Source: Martinezella miluonensis (GTDB taxonomy: Bacteria > Pseudomonadota > Alphaproteobacteria > Rhizobiales > Rhizobiaceae). From it: 64,000 nt of DNA. Shown here piece by piece: positions 29,121-36,531 of this stretch. Below the pieces are notes generated by a model. It saw nothing but the letters and a program-made list of their open reading frames with translations, ran no database searches and was not told the origin of the DNA. The stretch is from positions 1 to 64,000 of the forward strand of contig NZ_FMAH01000032.1 of NCBI RefSeq assembly GCF_900094545.1, written 5' to 3'. The translations under genes were made by a program, and so were the position numbers. Position 1 is the stretch's first letter. Each line of letters opens with the position of its first letter.

Positions 29121-29687
29121 ATGGGTCTCAAGGTCTCGATAAAGAGCTCAACAATGATGACGGTCGCTGTCGGATTTTTGCTCGCCACCAGCTTGCAGGC
29201 CCTTGCCGCCGGCTCGGAAAGCGATGAAACGGCCCCGCCGCCGAAAAGCAAGACGACCACCGAATGCACCGGTGGCAAAGTGTGGGATAAGGACAAGAAG
29301 GAATGCGTGAAGCCGAACGAAAGCGGCTTCAACGACGACCAGCTTTTCCAGGCCGCACGCGAATTCGCCTATGCCGGCCAGTATGAGAATGCCATCACCG
29401 TTCTGAAGCTTGCCAGGGACCAGAACGATCCCCGCATCCTTAATTATCTCGGCTATTCCAATCGCAAGGCCGGCCGCATGGAGCTCGGCATGAGCTACTA
29501 TCGCAAGGCTCTGCAGCACGATGAGAACTACATTCTCGCGCGCTCCTACATGGGACAGGCGCTGCTCGAACAGGGCGACGTTCAAGGCGCGCGCGTGCAG
29601 CTCGTCGAAATCCGTGATCGTGGCGGCGAGAATACGTGGGCCTATCGCTCGCTGCTGCAATCACTCAAGGGTCATGTCGTTTATTGA
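29121..29687 (+). CDS. Exported TPR-repeat protein
   Basis: 188 residues with a signal peptide (about 1-29, ending ALA-A). Next comes a short cysteine-containing linker, TTTECTGGKVWDKDKKECVK. From residue 72 there are about three tetratricopeptide repeats (FAYAGQYENAITVLKLA, LGYSNRKAGRMELGMSYYRK, MGQALLEQGDVQGARVQL). TPR repeats mediate protein contacts; this one should act in the periplasm. CTGGAGGATAAC gives a good ribosome-binding site. A sigma factor gene follows on the same strand. Confidence 0.85.
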   Translation: MGLKVSIKSSTMMTVAVGFLLATSLQALAAGSESDETAPPPKSKTTTECTGGKVWDKDKKECVKPNESGFNDDQLFQAAREFAYAGQYENAITVLKLARDQNDPRILNYLGYSNRKAGRMELGMSYYRKALQHDENYILARSYMGQALLEQGDVQGARVQLVEIRDRGGENTWAYRSLLQSLKGHVVY

Positions 29688-29697
29688 GGAGTGATCC

Positions 29698-29910
29698 ATG
29701 GCATCCAGGCGAGTCGCCAGCTCAATGACAGGCAACCACGCGAGTGCTTTTGAAGACTTGCGAAGCGGCACAAAAATGGTTCATACCAACACAGGACGAT
29801 CATTCCGTTCGCATCGCCCTTTCCAAGGGAAAGGCCCAGATTTGCGGGAAGACGTCGTCGATGTCACAACCTCCAACGCCTCTTTGGAACGACCATGCAC
29901 ACGCCGGTAG
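29698..29910 (+). CDS. Doubtful 70-residue ORF before the sigma factor
   Basis: ATG 29698 has a GAGGAG ribosome-binding site 6 bases upstream, overlapping the end of the TPR gene. It runs to 29910, overlapping the sigma factor start by 16 bases. The composition (many S, T, R; no hydrophobic core) does not look like a folded protein. It may only couple translation. Kept because of the strong ribosome-binding site. Confidence 0.2.
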   Translation: MASRRVASSMTGNHASAFEDLRSGTKMVHTNTGRSFRSHRPFQGKGPDLREDVVDVTTSNASLERPCTRR

Positions 29911-30407
29911 CAGCAGCCATCGATATCAGACGCGACCTGGTCGGGCTTCTTCCGAAGCTGCGCCGCTTCGCAGTGACTCTGACCGGCGACCTGACCGAAG
30001 CCGACGAACTCGTCCAAAGCATCTGTCAGCGCGGCATAGCCAAGTTCCATCTCTGGAACGGCACCGGCAAACTGGAAAGCTGGCTCTATACGATGGCTCG
30101 GAATCAGTGGGTCGATGAAGCGCGGCGTCAAAAACTGCGCCCCGCAAAGGGCAACGCCCTCGAGCAGGGCGAGCCCGCAGCCGGCCTGCATCCAAATCCT
30201 GTGGAAGCCGGAGAAGCCCATCGCTTGGTCACATCTTTGCCCGAAGGATTTGCCAGTGTCTTTCTGCTGGTCGATGTCGAAGGGCATAACTACAAGCAGG
30301 CGGCTGAGATTCTCGGCATTCCCTTGTCGGCATTGGCTTCACGGCTCTCCAGCGCCCGTCTCTACCTCGCCTCCCAAGGTCATAACCGTTCGTCTCGAAG
30401 GTTTTAA
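29895..30407 (+). CDS. ECF-like RNA polymerase sigma factor
   Basis: 170 residues. Region 2 covers about 17-80 (LPKLRRFAVTLTGDLTEADE, then SWLYTMARNQWVDEAR). Region 4 covers about 112-160 (LPEGFASVFLLVDVEGHNYK then AAEILGIPLSALASRLSSAR, a helix-turn-helix). There is no region 1.1 or 3, as in extracytoplasmic-function sigma factors. The gene directly downstream encodes a membrane protein that probably acts as its anti-sigma factor, 3 bases away. The promoters it recognises are unknown. Confidence 0.92.
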   Translation: MHTPVAAAIDIRRDLVGLLPKLRRFAVTLTGDLTEADELVQSICQRGIAKFHLWNGTGKLESWLYTMARNQWVDEARRQKLRPAKGNALEQGEPAAGLHPNPVEAGEAHRLVTSLPEGFASVFLLVDVEGHNYKQAAEILGIPLSALASRLSSARLYLASQGHNRSSRRF

Positions 30408-30410
30408 GCA

Positions 30411-31253
30411 TTGCAGGACATGAAGAAAATGCCGCTCGAAATTCGCTTGTCCGCCTTTATGGACGGCGAAATGAGCCGTGACGAAAAGGAAGAGCTGGAA
30501 AAGCTGATCGCCTCCGATCCGGAGGCCCGGCGGATTCTCGATGAATTGAGACACGGCTCCGATGTCGGCCGCAAGGCACTCGACGAGGTGTTGAAGGAGC
30601 CGGTGCCGTTGGCGCTCGTGCGGTCCATCAAGAGTGCTCAACCTCCCAAGACACGCGACCCCTCCCCCCGCCTCGCGCGACCGTCATTCAAGCTTGCGCC
30701 GACAGGCCGGCAGTCGCTTGCCGCAGCCCTCATTTTGTTTGTGCTCGGCGGCGGTATCGGATACCTTTTCGGCATGCAGCCGGCCCAAGTGCCTGCGGCC
30801 ACCCCTCCCACCCCGGCACAGGTGGCGATGCGCAATTGGCTTGATGATATCGCAGCATATCATCGCATCTATTCGCGGCAGCCGCGCCACATGGTCGAGC
30901 TGCAGGCCAGCGAGCAGGATGAGATCAGCAAGTGGCTGTCGAACACCGTCGGCGTGAAATTCAATTTTCCGGACCTCGCTGCCGACGGCCTCGTCTTCCA
31001 GGGCGCCCGCCTGTTCATCGCCAGTGGCAAGCCTGTGGGCCAGCTGGTCTACAAAAATCTCGACGGCGAGGTCATTGCCATCTGCTTCACCAAGACCGAC
31101 GGCGTTGCGAACAGCAACAATTTCGACGAAACCATTCGCGACGATGTCAGCATCGTCTCCTGGTATCGCGATGGCGCGACCTATGCCGTCGTCGGCCCAT
31201 CTTCGGATGCGATGCTCGACCAGATCGCCAACAGGGTATCCGCCGAGATCTGA
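30411..31253 (+). CDS. Membrane anti-sigma factor-like protein
   Basis: 280 residues if TTG 30411 is used; AAGG about 9 bases upstream favours it, with ATG 30420 as an alternative. The N-terminus (IRLSAFMDGEMSRDEKEELE) resembles the sigma-binding helix of anti-sigma factors, but there is no zinc-binding HxxxCxxC motif. One membrane segment lies at about 103-122 (SLAAALILFVLGGGIGYLFG). The C-terminal 150 residues should be periplasmic. It is tightly coupled to the sigma factor gene. Confidence 0.88.
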   Translation: MQDMKKMPLEIRLSAFMDGEMSRDEKEELEKLIASDPEARRILDELRHGSDVGRKALDEVLKEPVPLALVRSIKSAQPPKTRDPSPRLARPSFKLAPTGRQSLAAALILFVLGGGIGYLFGMQPAQVPAATPPTPAQVAMRNWLDDIAAYHRIYSRQPRHMVELQASEQDEISKWLSNTVGVKFNFPDLAADGLVFQGARLFIASGKPVGQLVYKNLDGEVIAICFTKTDGVANSNNFDETIRDDVSIVSWYRDGATYAVVGPSSDAMLDQIANRVSAEI

Positions 31254-31353
31254 TGGAACCTCCTCTCGCTTTGCAGCTTGCGGCTATCAGCCTGCCGATG
31301 GATAATGCGGTGCGATAATCGCACTGGATAGATATACTCGTTGGAGTTTCAAC

Positions 31354-31557
31354 ATGTCGGACGTTTTTCTGACCATTCCGGAAATCGACAGGCGCATAGC
31401 GGTGATCAGGGAAAATCTTCGCGAACTGATCGAACAGGCCACCGCCTTTTCCGGCGCGGCCGACGAAGAGCGGACGTCGGAGCGCATCTCGGAACAAGAG
31501 GAAGAGCTGGAGCGCCTGACGAAGCAGCGCGACGAGCTTGCCAGTCAGAAGCCATGA
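31354..31557 (+). CDS. Small coiled-coil protein of unknown function
   Basis: 67 residues, starting MSDVFLTIPEIDRRIAVIRE. A GGAG ribosome-binding site lies 7 bases upstream. Residues 25-65 form a highly charged helix with heptad-like leucines (RISEQEEELERLTKQRDELA). No domain name is recognised. It stands alone about 100 bases downstream of the anti-sigma gene. Confidence 0.7.
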   Translation: MSDVFLTIPEIDRRIAVIRENLRELIEQATAFSGAADEERTSERISEQEEELERLTKQRDELASQKP

Positions 31558-31642
31558 ATGCAGGGAGGACGGTGTCTCCGTCCTTCGGCGACGGCCAGCT
31601 TCAGCGCTGGCCGCTGTTCTTCTCTACGTGGACTAAAATGCA

Positions 31643-32104
31643 ATGGCCGACGATTTTCTGATCCGATTCGTGACACCGCAAGACCATGAGCAGTGGCTTA
31701 TCCTATGGGAAGGCTACAACAGGTTTTACGGGCGCTTCGAGGCAACGGCCCTTCCGGCCAATATCACGCAGATGACGTGGCAGCGCTTCTTCGATGCCTA
31801 TGAACCCATGCATGCGCTCGTTGCCGAAAGAAATGGCCGGCTGCTCGGGCTGTCGCATTATCTCTTCCACCGCAGCACCATAGCTATCGAGCCAAGCTGC
31901 TATTTGCAGGATCTGTTCACCGACGAGGCGGCGCGGGGAACGGGCATCGGATCGGCATTGATCGAAGCCGTTTATGAACAGGCCCAGCAGGCGGGCTCGC
32001 ATCGCGTCTACTGGCAGACGCATGAAACGAACACCAAGGCGATGCGCGTTTACGACAAGATCGCGGAACGCTCCGGATTTGTCGTCTATCGCAAGTCATT
32101 GTGA
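31643..32104 (+). CDS. GNAT-family N-acetyltransferase
   Basis: 153 residues. The acetyl-CoA loop ARGTGIGSALIEAVY (about 98-112) follows a LQDLFTDEA strand, and a YWQTHETNTKAMRVYDKIAE segment follows; together typical of the family. The substrate is unknown. It is followed by a hairpin and a rhizobial palindromic repeat. Confidence 0.9.
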   Translation: MADDFLIRFVTPQDHEQWLILWEGYNRFYGRFEATALPANITQMTWQRFFDAYEPMHALVAERNGRLLGLSHYLFHRSTIAIEPSCYLQDLFTDEAARGTGIGSALIEAVYEQAQQAGSHRVYWQTHETNTKAMRVYDKIAERSGFVVYRKSL

Positions 32105-32151
32105 AACGGCTGCTCCGCCGACCAAACTGCTCGCCACAAGCAGAACGAAAA

Positions 32152-32176
32152 ATCCCCTCGACGATATCGAGGGGAT
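32152..32176 (+). terminator. Hairpin after the GNAT gene at 31643
   Basis: ATCCCCTCGA (32152-32161) and TCGAGGGGAT (32167-32176) form a perfect 10-base-pair stem with a 5-base loop, 47 bases past the stop. An A-run precedes it (AAAAATCCCC), so on the minus strand it would be followed by a T-run. It may therefore also stop minus-strand read-through. Confidence 0.55.
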
Positions 32177-32191
32177 CGATCTTCACTGAAC

Positions 32192-32298
32192 TTAGAGCAT
32201 TTCCAGGAAAAGTGCGCAGCGGTTTTCCGTCCGGAATACGTAAAGAAACAAGAAGGTAGGGCGTTTTCGCGATTCGAAGAAAAGCGGAAACGCCCTAG
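32192..32298. repeat. Rhizobial intergenic palindromic repeat (RIME-like)
   Basis: Starts TTAGAGCATTTCCAGGAAAA and continues with a GCGGTTTTCCGTCCGGAAT segment. It ends in an inverted repeat, TAGGGCGTTTTCGC (about 32257-32270) against GCGGAAACGCCCTA (about 32285-32298). I recognise this as the mosaic palindromic element scattered in Rhizobium genomes. It sits between the convergent GNAT gene and leuA, and may double as the leuA terminator. Confidence 0.6.
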
Positions 32299-32309
32299 TC
32301 GGTTGAATT

Positions 32310-34022
32310 TCAGCCCTTTGCTGCCTTGATATCGAGCACGCGGTTTGCGGCCGAAACGATCGCCTCAAGGGAAGCGGCGACAATGTTCGTATTGATGCCG
32401 GCACCGAAGAGCTTGCCGTCCGGATAGGAAATCTCGACATAGGAGATCGCCGACGCGTTGGAGCCATGCTGCAGCGAGTGCTCGGAATAGTCCTCGACGG
32501 ACATCGAAACGCCGAGATAGATCGATAGTGCGTTGATAAAGCCGTCGATCGGGCCGTTGCCCCTGCCCTCGATGCGCTTCACCTCGCCATTGTCGGAAAT
32601 CTCGGCCGCAACGATACGCTGCCCCTTGTGTTCGGGATCGGCGAATGTGTGATGATCGATAAAGCGAATCCGGCCGCCAGGCTGCGTCACATAGCGCTCG
32701 ATGAAGTGCTCATAGATGCGCTTGGACGGCAATTCCTTGCCCTCCTCGTCGGTGATGCGCTGGATCTCTTCGCGATACTCCACCTGGAGATTGCGCGGCA
32801 GGTTCAGACCGTAGTCCTGCTGCATGATATAGGCGATGCCGCCCTTACCCGACTGCGAGTTGATGCGGATGATCGCCTCATAGGTGCGGCCGACATCCTG
32901 TGGGTCGATCGGCAGATAGGGCACTTCCCAAACCGGATCGTTGGCGACCTTGGCCGCCTTCATGCCCTTGTTGATCGCATCCTGATGCGAGCCGGAGAAG
33001 GCGGTGTAGACCAGCTCGCCGACATAGGGGTGGCGCTCGCCGATCGCCATCTGGTTGGAATATTCGAAGACTTCTTTCATGCGCTCGATGTTGGAGCAGT
33101 CCAGCTCCGGATCGACGCCTTGGGTGAACATGTTCAGCGCCATGGTAACGACGTCGACATTGCCGGTGCGTTCGCCATTGCCGAACAAGGTACCTTCGAC
33201 GCGGTCGGCGCCGGCCATCAGCGCCAGTTCGGCGGCAGCGATGCCCGTGCCCCGGTCATTGTGCGGATGCAGGGAGATGATCAGGTTTTCTCTGTTATCG
33301 AGATTGCGGCACATCCATTCGATCTGGTCGGCATAGATGTTCGGAGTCGCCATTTCCACGGTGGACGGCAGGTTGATGATCAGCTTGTTGTCCGGCGTCG
33401 GCTTCATGACGTCGATGACGGCGTTGCAGATTTCCAGAGCCACATCCAGCTCGGTGCCGGTAAAGCTTTCCGGCGAATATTCGAAGCGGTAGCCGCCGCC
33501 GGCCTTGGCCGCCATGTCGCTGATCATTTTGGCTGCATCGACTGCGATCTGCTTGATGCCTTGCACGTCCTTGGCAAACACCACGCGGCGCTGCAATTCG
33601 CTGGTGGAATTGTAGAAATGCACGATCGGCTTGTTGGCGCCTTCCAGCGCCTCAAAGGTGCGGGTGATCAATTCCGGGCGGCATTGGACGAGAACCTGCA
33701 ACGACACGTCGGCAGGCACATTACCCTGCTCGATGCACCAGCGGGCGAAGTCGAAGTCGGTCTGGGACGCCGAGGGGAAACCGATCTCGATTTCCTTGAA
33801 GCCCATATCCAACAACAGCTGGAACATGCGCGCCTTGCGATCGTGACCCATCGGATCGACCAGCGCCTGATTACCGTCACGCAGGTCGACCGAACACCAG
33901 ATCGGCGCCTTGGTGATGACCTTGGACGGCCAGGTCCGGTCGGGAATGTTGATCTGGGGATAGGCACGGTATTTCACCGTTGCGTCGGGCATGCCTTTGG
34001 GGGAATGGCTGTTTGCGTCCAT
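32310..34022 (-). CDS. leuA: 2-isopropylmalate synthase
   Basis: First committed step of leucine synthesis: acetyl-CoA plus 2-ketoisovalerate to 2-isopropylmalate. 570 residues, the length of the long LeuA type. The catalytic TIM barrel begins with WCSVDLRDGNQALVDPMG (RDGNQ metal/catalytic motif), with the histidines in SLHPHNDRGTG. The C-terminal regulatory domain (about 430-560) should bind leucine for feedback inhibition. A second ATG 10 codons in (MPDATVKYRAY) could be the true start. A leucine-rich leader ORF and a promoter lie upstream. Confidence 0.95.
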   Translation of the reverse strand: MDANSHSPKGMPDATVKYRAYPQINIPDRTWPSKVITKAPIWCSVDLRDGNQALVDPMGHDRKARMFQLLLDMGFKEIEIGFPSASQTDFDFARWCIEQGNVPADVSLQVLVQCRPELITRTFEALEGANKPIVHFYNSTSELQRRVVFAKDVQGIKQIAVDAAKMISDMAAKAGGGYRFEYSPESFTGTELDVALEICNAVIDVMKPTPDNKLIINLPSTVEMATPNIYADQIEWMCRNLDNRENLIISLHPHNDRGTGIAAAELALMAGADRVEGTLFGNGERTGNVDVVTMALNMFTQGVDPELDCSNIERMKEVFEYSNQMAIGERHPYVGELVYTAFSGSHQDAINKGMKAAKVANDPVWEVPYLPIDPQDVGRTYEAIIRINSQSGKGGIAYIMQQDYGLNLPRNLQVEYREEIQRITDEEGKELPSKRIYEHFIERYVTQPGGRIRFIDHHTFADPEHKGQRIVAAEISDNGEVKRIEGRGNGPIDGFINALSIYLGVSMSVEDYSEHSLQHGSNASAISYVEISYPDGKLFGAGINTNIVAASLEAIVSAANRVLDIKAAKG

Positions 34023-34137
34023 GGTCTCGTCTCTTCCTTTCCCGTCATTTCATCCCGCGTCTTAGCCGATCGGATGCGGCTTGGCGATGATAAATGCGGA
34101 CCCTTTGCGGGTATGCTGTCGATTTAGGGTAGGTCGC

Positions 34138-34181
34138 GAGGAGCGATGGCCAGCGGGCTTTTCGGCCGCCGGGCGCTCCTC
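34138..34181 (-). promoter_or_regulatory. Hairpin at the end of the leuA leader ORF
   Basis: On the minus strand GAGGAGCG (arm 34174-34181) overlaps the stop of the leader ORF and pairs perfectly with CGCTCCTC (arm 34138-34145). An inner stem (CCGGC with GCTGG, one G-T pair) extends it. There is no T-tract, so it may act by masking or through Rho rather than as an intrinsic terminator. Confidence 0.45.
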
Positions 34182-34305
34182 AAAGGACCCGGCAACCGCG
34201 CGTAAGGCCGAGGAGGAGAAGCGAGGTAAGGGCGCGCGTATTGTCACGCAGAGCTACGCGCCCACGTGCAATCTGTTCGGAAATCTTTGCGCCAGTCAAC
34301 TTCAT
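34180..34305 (-). CDS. Candidate leucine leader peptide of leuA
   Basis: ATG 34305 opens a 41-residue frame that ends LTSLLLLGLTRGCRVL and stops at TGA 34180-34182, about 157 bases before leuA. Seven leucine codons fall in the last 16 positions (CTT, CTT, CTC, CTC, CTC, CTT, CTT). Such a run is the classic sensor of charged leucine tRNA in attenuation, and leuA is the right target. There is no Shine-Dalgarno sequence, but a promoter places the transcription start at about the ATG, so the ORF may be translated from a leaderless mRNA. The first 22 residues look ordinary. Confidence 0.65.
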   Translation of the reverse strand: MKLTGAKISEQIARGRVALRDNTRALTSLLLLGLTRGCRVL

Positions 34306-34313
34306 GGCCGCGC

Positions 34314-34341
34314 TTATAGCCGCCGGATAGCAAAGAAGCAA
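34314..34341 (-). promoter_or_regulatory. leuA leader promoter
   Basis: On the minus strand TTGCTT (34336-34341) and CTATAA (34314-34319) are separated by 16 bases, near the rhizobial sigma70 consensus. Only 8 bases lie between the -10 box and the leader ATG. The benE stop is 8 bases upstream of the -35 box, so leuA has its own promoter tucked behind benE. Confidence 0.6.
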
Positions 34342-34348
34342 CCCCTTG

Positions 34349-35533
34349 TCACTTCTTCAGCATCTGCACGCCGCGCGACAGCGCCATCATCAGGCCGCCG
34401 GCAATCAAGCCCCAGAAGGCGCCTGAGATACCTCCGAAGGAAACACCCGATGCCGTCACCAGAAAGGTGATGGCGGCCGCCTCGCGCGATTCCGGCTGCT
34501 GGAAAGCATTCAAGGCAGAATTCGACAGCGCGCCGACCAGCGCCAGACCGGCGACCGCCTCGATCAGGATCGGCGGTGCAAGCGCGACAAATGCGGTGAC
34601 AGCACTCGCAAGCAGGCCCAAGACGACATAGCCAATGCCGGCGATGATCGCGGCCCAGTAGCGCCGCTTGGGATCGTCATGAGCATCCTGTCCCGCACAC
34701 ATGGCGGCGGTGATCGCAGCGAGATTGACGGCATGGCCGCCGAAAGGAGCGGCGAGAAGCGAGAATACGCCGGTCACGGCAAATAGCGGACCAGGCTTGG
34801 GATCGTAGTGATGCACCTTGAGCACGACGATGCCCGGTATGTTCTGCGACGCCATCGTCACGATGAACAGCGGCAGTGCGATGGAAACGATGCCGGCAAG
34901 GGTGAAGACCGGTTTCACGAATTCCACTGTCGGCAACAGCGAATGCTCGAGCGAGCCAAGCGCACCGTCGGGTATCTTCACACCGAAGGCCAGCACCAGG
35001 GCAAAGGCCGCAAGGGCCGCCGGCACCGCCCAAAGCCGCTTGAACGAGCCGACGACGATCCAGGCAAGAATGATCGGCAGGCCGAAAGCGGGATTGAAGG
35101 CAATCGCCTTCACCGGCGCAAAGCAAAGACCGAGCAGAACGCCGGCGAGCATGGCATTGGCCAGCGGTGCCGGGATGGCGGCAACCGCGCGGCCGAATGG
35201 GCGAAAGAGCCCGGCTATGACGATCAATATGCCACAGACAAAGAATGCTCCGACCGCTGCGGAAAAGCCGCCCTCGATCGCTCCGCCGCTCGCAAGCAGC
35301 GCCGCCCCGGGCGTCGACCAGGCGATACTGATAGGCAACTTGGTGACCGTGCTGAGCATAATGGCACAAAGGCCCATCGCAACCGAAAGCGCCATCAGGC
35401 CCGACGCAGCCTGCGCGTCCGTCGCACCGACAACCTGCAAACCGTGAAAGACAACGGCAAAGGAACTGGCAAAGCCGACAAAGGCGGTCAAACACCCCAT
35501 GAACAGGCTTTGAACGGAGAAATCTTTGAGCAT
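34349..35533 (-). CDS. benE: BenE-family benzoate/H+ symporter
   Basis: 394 residues with about 12 hydrophobic segments. The family segments TKLPISIAWSTPGAALLAS and the QNIPGIVVLKVH and FGGHAVNLAAITAA stretches are present. BenE proteins import benzoate or related aromatic acids by proton symport across the inner membrane. No benzoate-degrading genes are nearby, so the substrate is uncertain. A divergent DeoR-type regulator begins 190 bases away. Confidence 0.9.
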   Translation of the reverse strand: MLKDFSVQSLFMGCLTAFVGFASSFAVVFHGLQVVGATDAQAASGLMALSVAMGLCAIMLSTVTKLPISIAWSTPGAALLASGGAIEGGFSAAVGAFFVCGILIVIAGLFRPFGRAVAAIPAPLANAMLAGVLLGLCFAPVKAIAFNPAFGLPIILAWIVVGSFKRLWAVPAALAAFALVLAFGVKIPDGALGSLEHSLLPTVEFVKPVFTLAGIVSIALPLFIVTMASQNIPGIVVLKVHHYDPKPGPLFAVTGVFSLLAAPFGGHAVNLAAITAAMCAGQDAHDDPKRRYWAAIIAGIGYVVLGLLASAVTAFVALAPPILIEAVAGLALVGALSNSALNAFQQPESREAAAITFLVTASGVSFGGISGAFWGLIAGGLMMALSRGVQMLKK

Positions 35534-35672
35534 GACGACGAAGACTCATACGAAGAGCGATTGAACCCGCATGGAGCATTACAAGCGTCAGGCGTGCAAG
35601 TGCAGTTTCGGAGCGAAATGGCGGCGGTAGCAGTCAAATCGATCGCCATATGTATCGGATCCGGCCTAATCA

Positions 35673-35717
35673 TGCATAAACGTGCATATTGACTTTCTTG
35701 TTTATGCACGATAATGA
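35673..35717 (+). promoter_or_regulatory. Promoter and palindromic operator of the DeoR-type gene
   Basis: TTGACT (35689-35694) and TAATGA (35712-35717) with a 17-base spacer form a good promoter ending 6 bases before the ATG at 35724. A perfect inverted repeat overlaps it: TGCATAAAC (35673-35681) and GTTTATGCA (35700-35708), centred on the -35 box. This is the expected place for a self-repressing operator. It could also affect the divergent benE gene. Confidence 0.6.
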
Positions 35718-35723
35718 GAGTTC

Positions 35724-36509
35724 ATGAGTAATTCACTTCCATTGTCTCGGCGGGATGTCATCGAAGCACGGCTCGCAGAGGGCCGGCAGATCGTCGCCGC
35801 ATCGCTCGCCGTGGAGTTCAATGTTTCCGAGGACGCCGTGCGCCGCGATCTGCGGGCACTTGCCGCCGAGGGCAAATGCCGGCGCGTCTACGGCGGCGCA
35901 CTCCCTCTCCTGACGCCCTCCCAACCCATATCCGCACGGATCGGACAGGAATCCGGGCGCAAAAGGGTCCTGGCGCAAGCAGCCGTCGCGATGATCGAAC
36001 CGGGGGAATTCCTCTTTCTCGACAGCGGCAGCACGAACCTTGAGATGGTGGAACTGCTGCCGAAGAACCTGGACGCAACGATCGCGACGAATTCCATCGA
36101 CATAGCTGCCGCGGTCATGAAGCGCGGCGACGTTCCGCTCGTGCTGATCGGCGGGGCGGTCAATCCCGTCGTCGGCGGCAGTGTAGATGCCTCCGCGGTC
36201 GCTGCCATCGAAGCCTTGAACATCGACCGCTGTTTCCTGGGTGTTTGCGCGATTTCGGCAAGAGGCGGCATCAGCGTGTACGAACATGCAGACGCGATCT
36301 TCAAGCGGACGCTTCTTAGAAGAAGCGCAGCACGCATCGCGCTGATCACGTCCGAGAAATTTCACGAACGCGCGCCGCACCGGATTGGCGGCGCTGCAGA
36401 TATCGACTGGCTTGTTGTCGAGGATGACCTGCCTGCAGATGACGAGAAGGCGGTCATCGAAGCCGGCTTCTCGCTCCTGCGGCTGCGCGACGTCACTCCA
36501 TCCTCCTGA
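35724..36509 (+). CDS. DeoR/GlpR-family transcriptional repressor
   Basis: 261 residues. The N-terminal winged helix (about 8-58) includes FNVSEDAVRRDLRALAAEGK and RRVYGGALPL, the DeoR signature. A C-terminal sugar-phosphate-sensing domain (about 75-250) contains LDSGSTNLEMVELLP and FLGVCAISARGGISVYEHAD. The effector is probably a phosphorylated sugar or related metabolite. An MFS transporter gene follows 22 bases later on the same strand. A palindrome overlaps its promoter. Confidence 0.93.
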   Translation: MSNSLPLSRRDVIEARLAEGRQIVAASLAVEFNVSEDAVRRDLRALAAEGKCRRVYGGALPLLTPSQPISARIGQESGRKRVLAQAAVAMIEPGEFLFLDSGSTNLEMVELLPKNLDATIATNSIDIAAAVMKRGDVPLVLIGGAVNPVVGGSVDASAVAAIEALNIDRCFLGVCAISARGGISVYEHADAIFKRTLLRRSAARIALITSEKFHERAPHRIGGAADIDWLVVEDDLPADDEKAVIEAGFSLLRLRDVTPSS

Positions 36510-36531
36510 TCTCGAAAGACGAGGAACCATC

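Noticed and set aside
32628..34127. 499-codon plus-strand frame opposite leuA
   Set aside because: leuA is certain; the antisense frame has no recognisable domain.
34062..34247. 61-codon minus-strand frame before leuA
   Set aside because: It overlaps the leucine-rich leader in another frame and lacks any start signal; the leucine-rich frame explains the region better.
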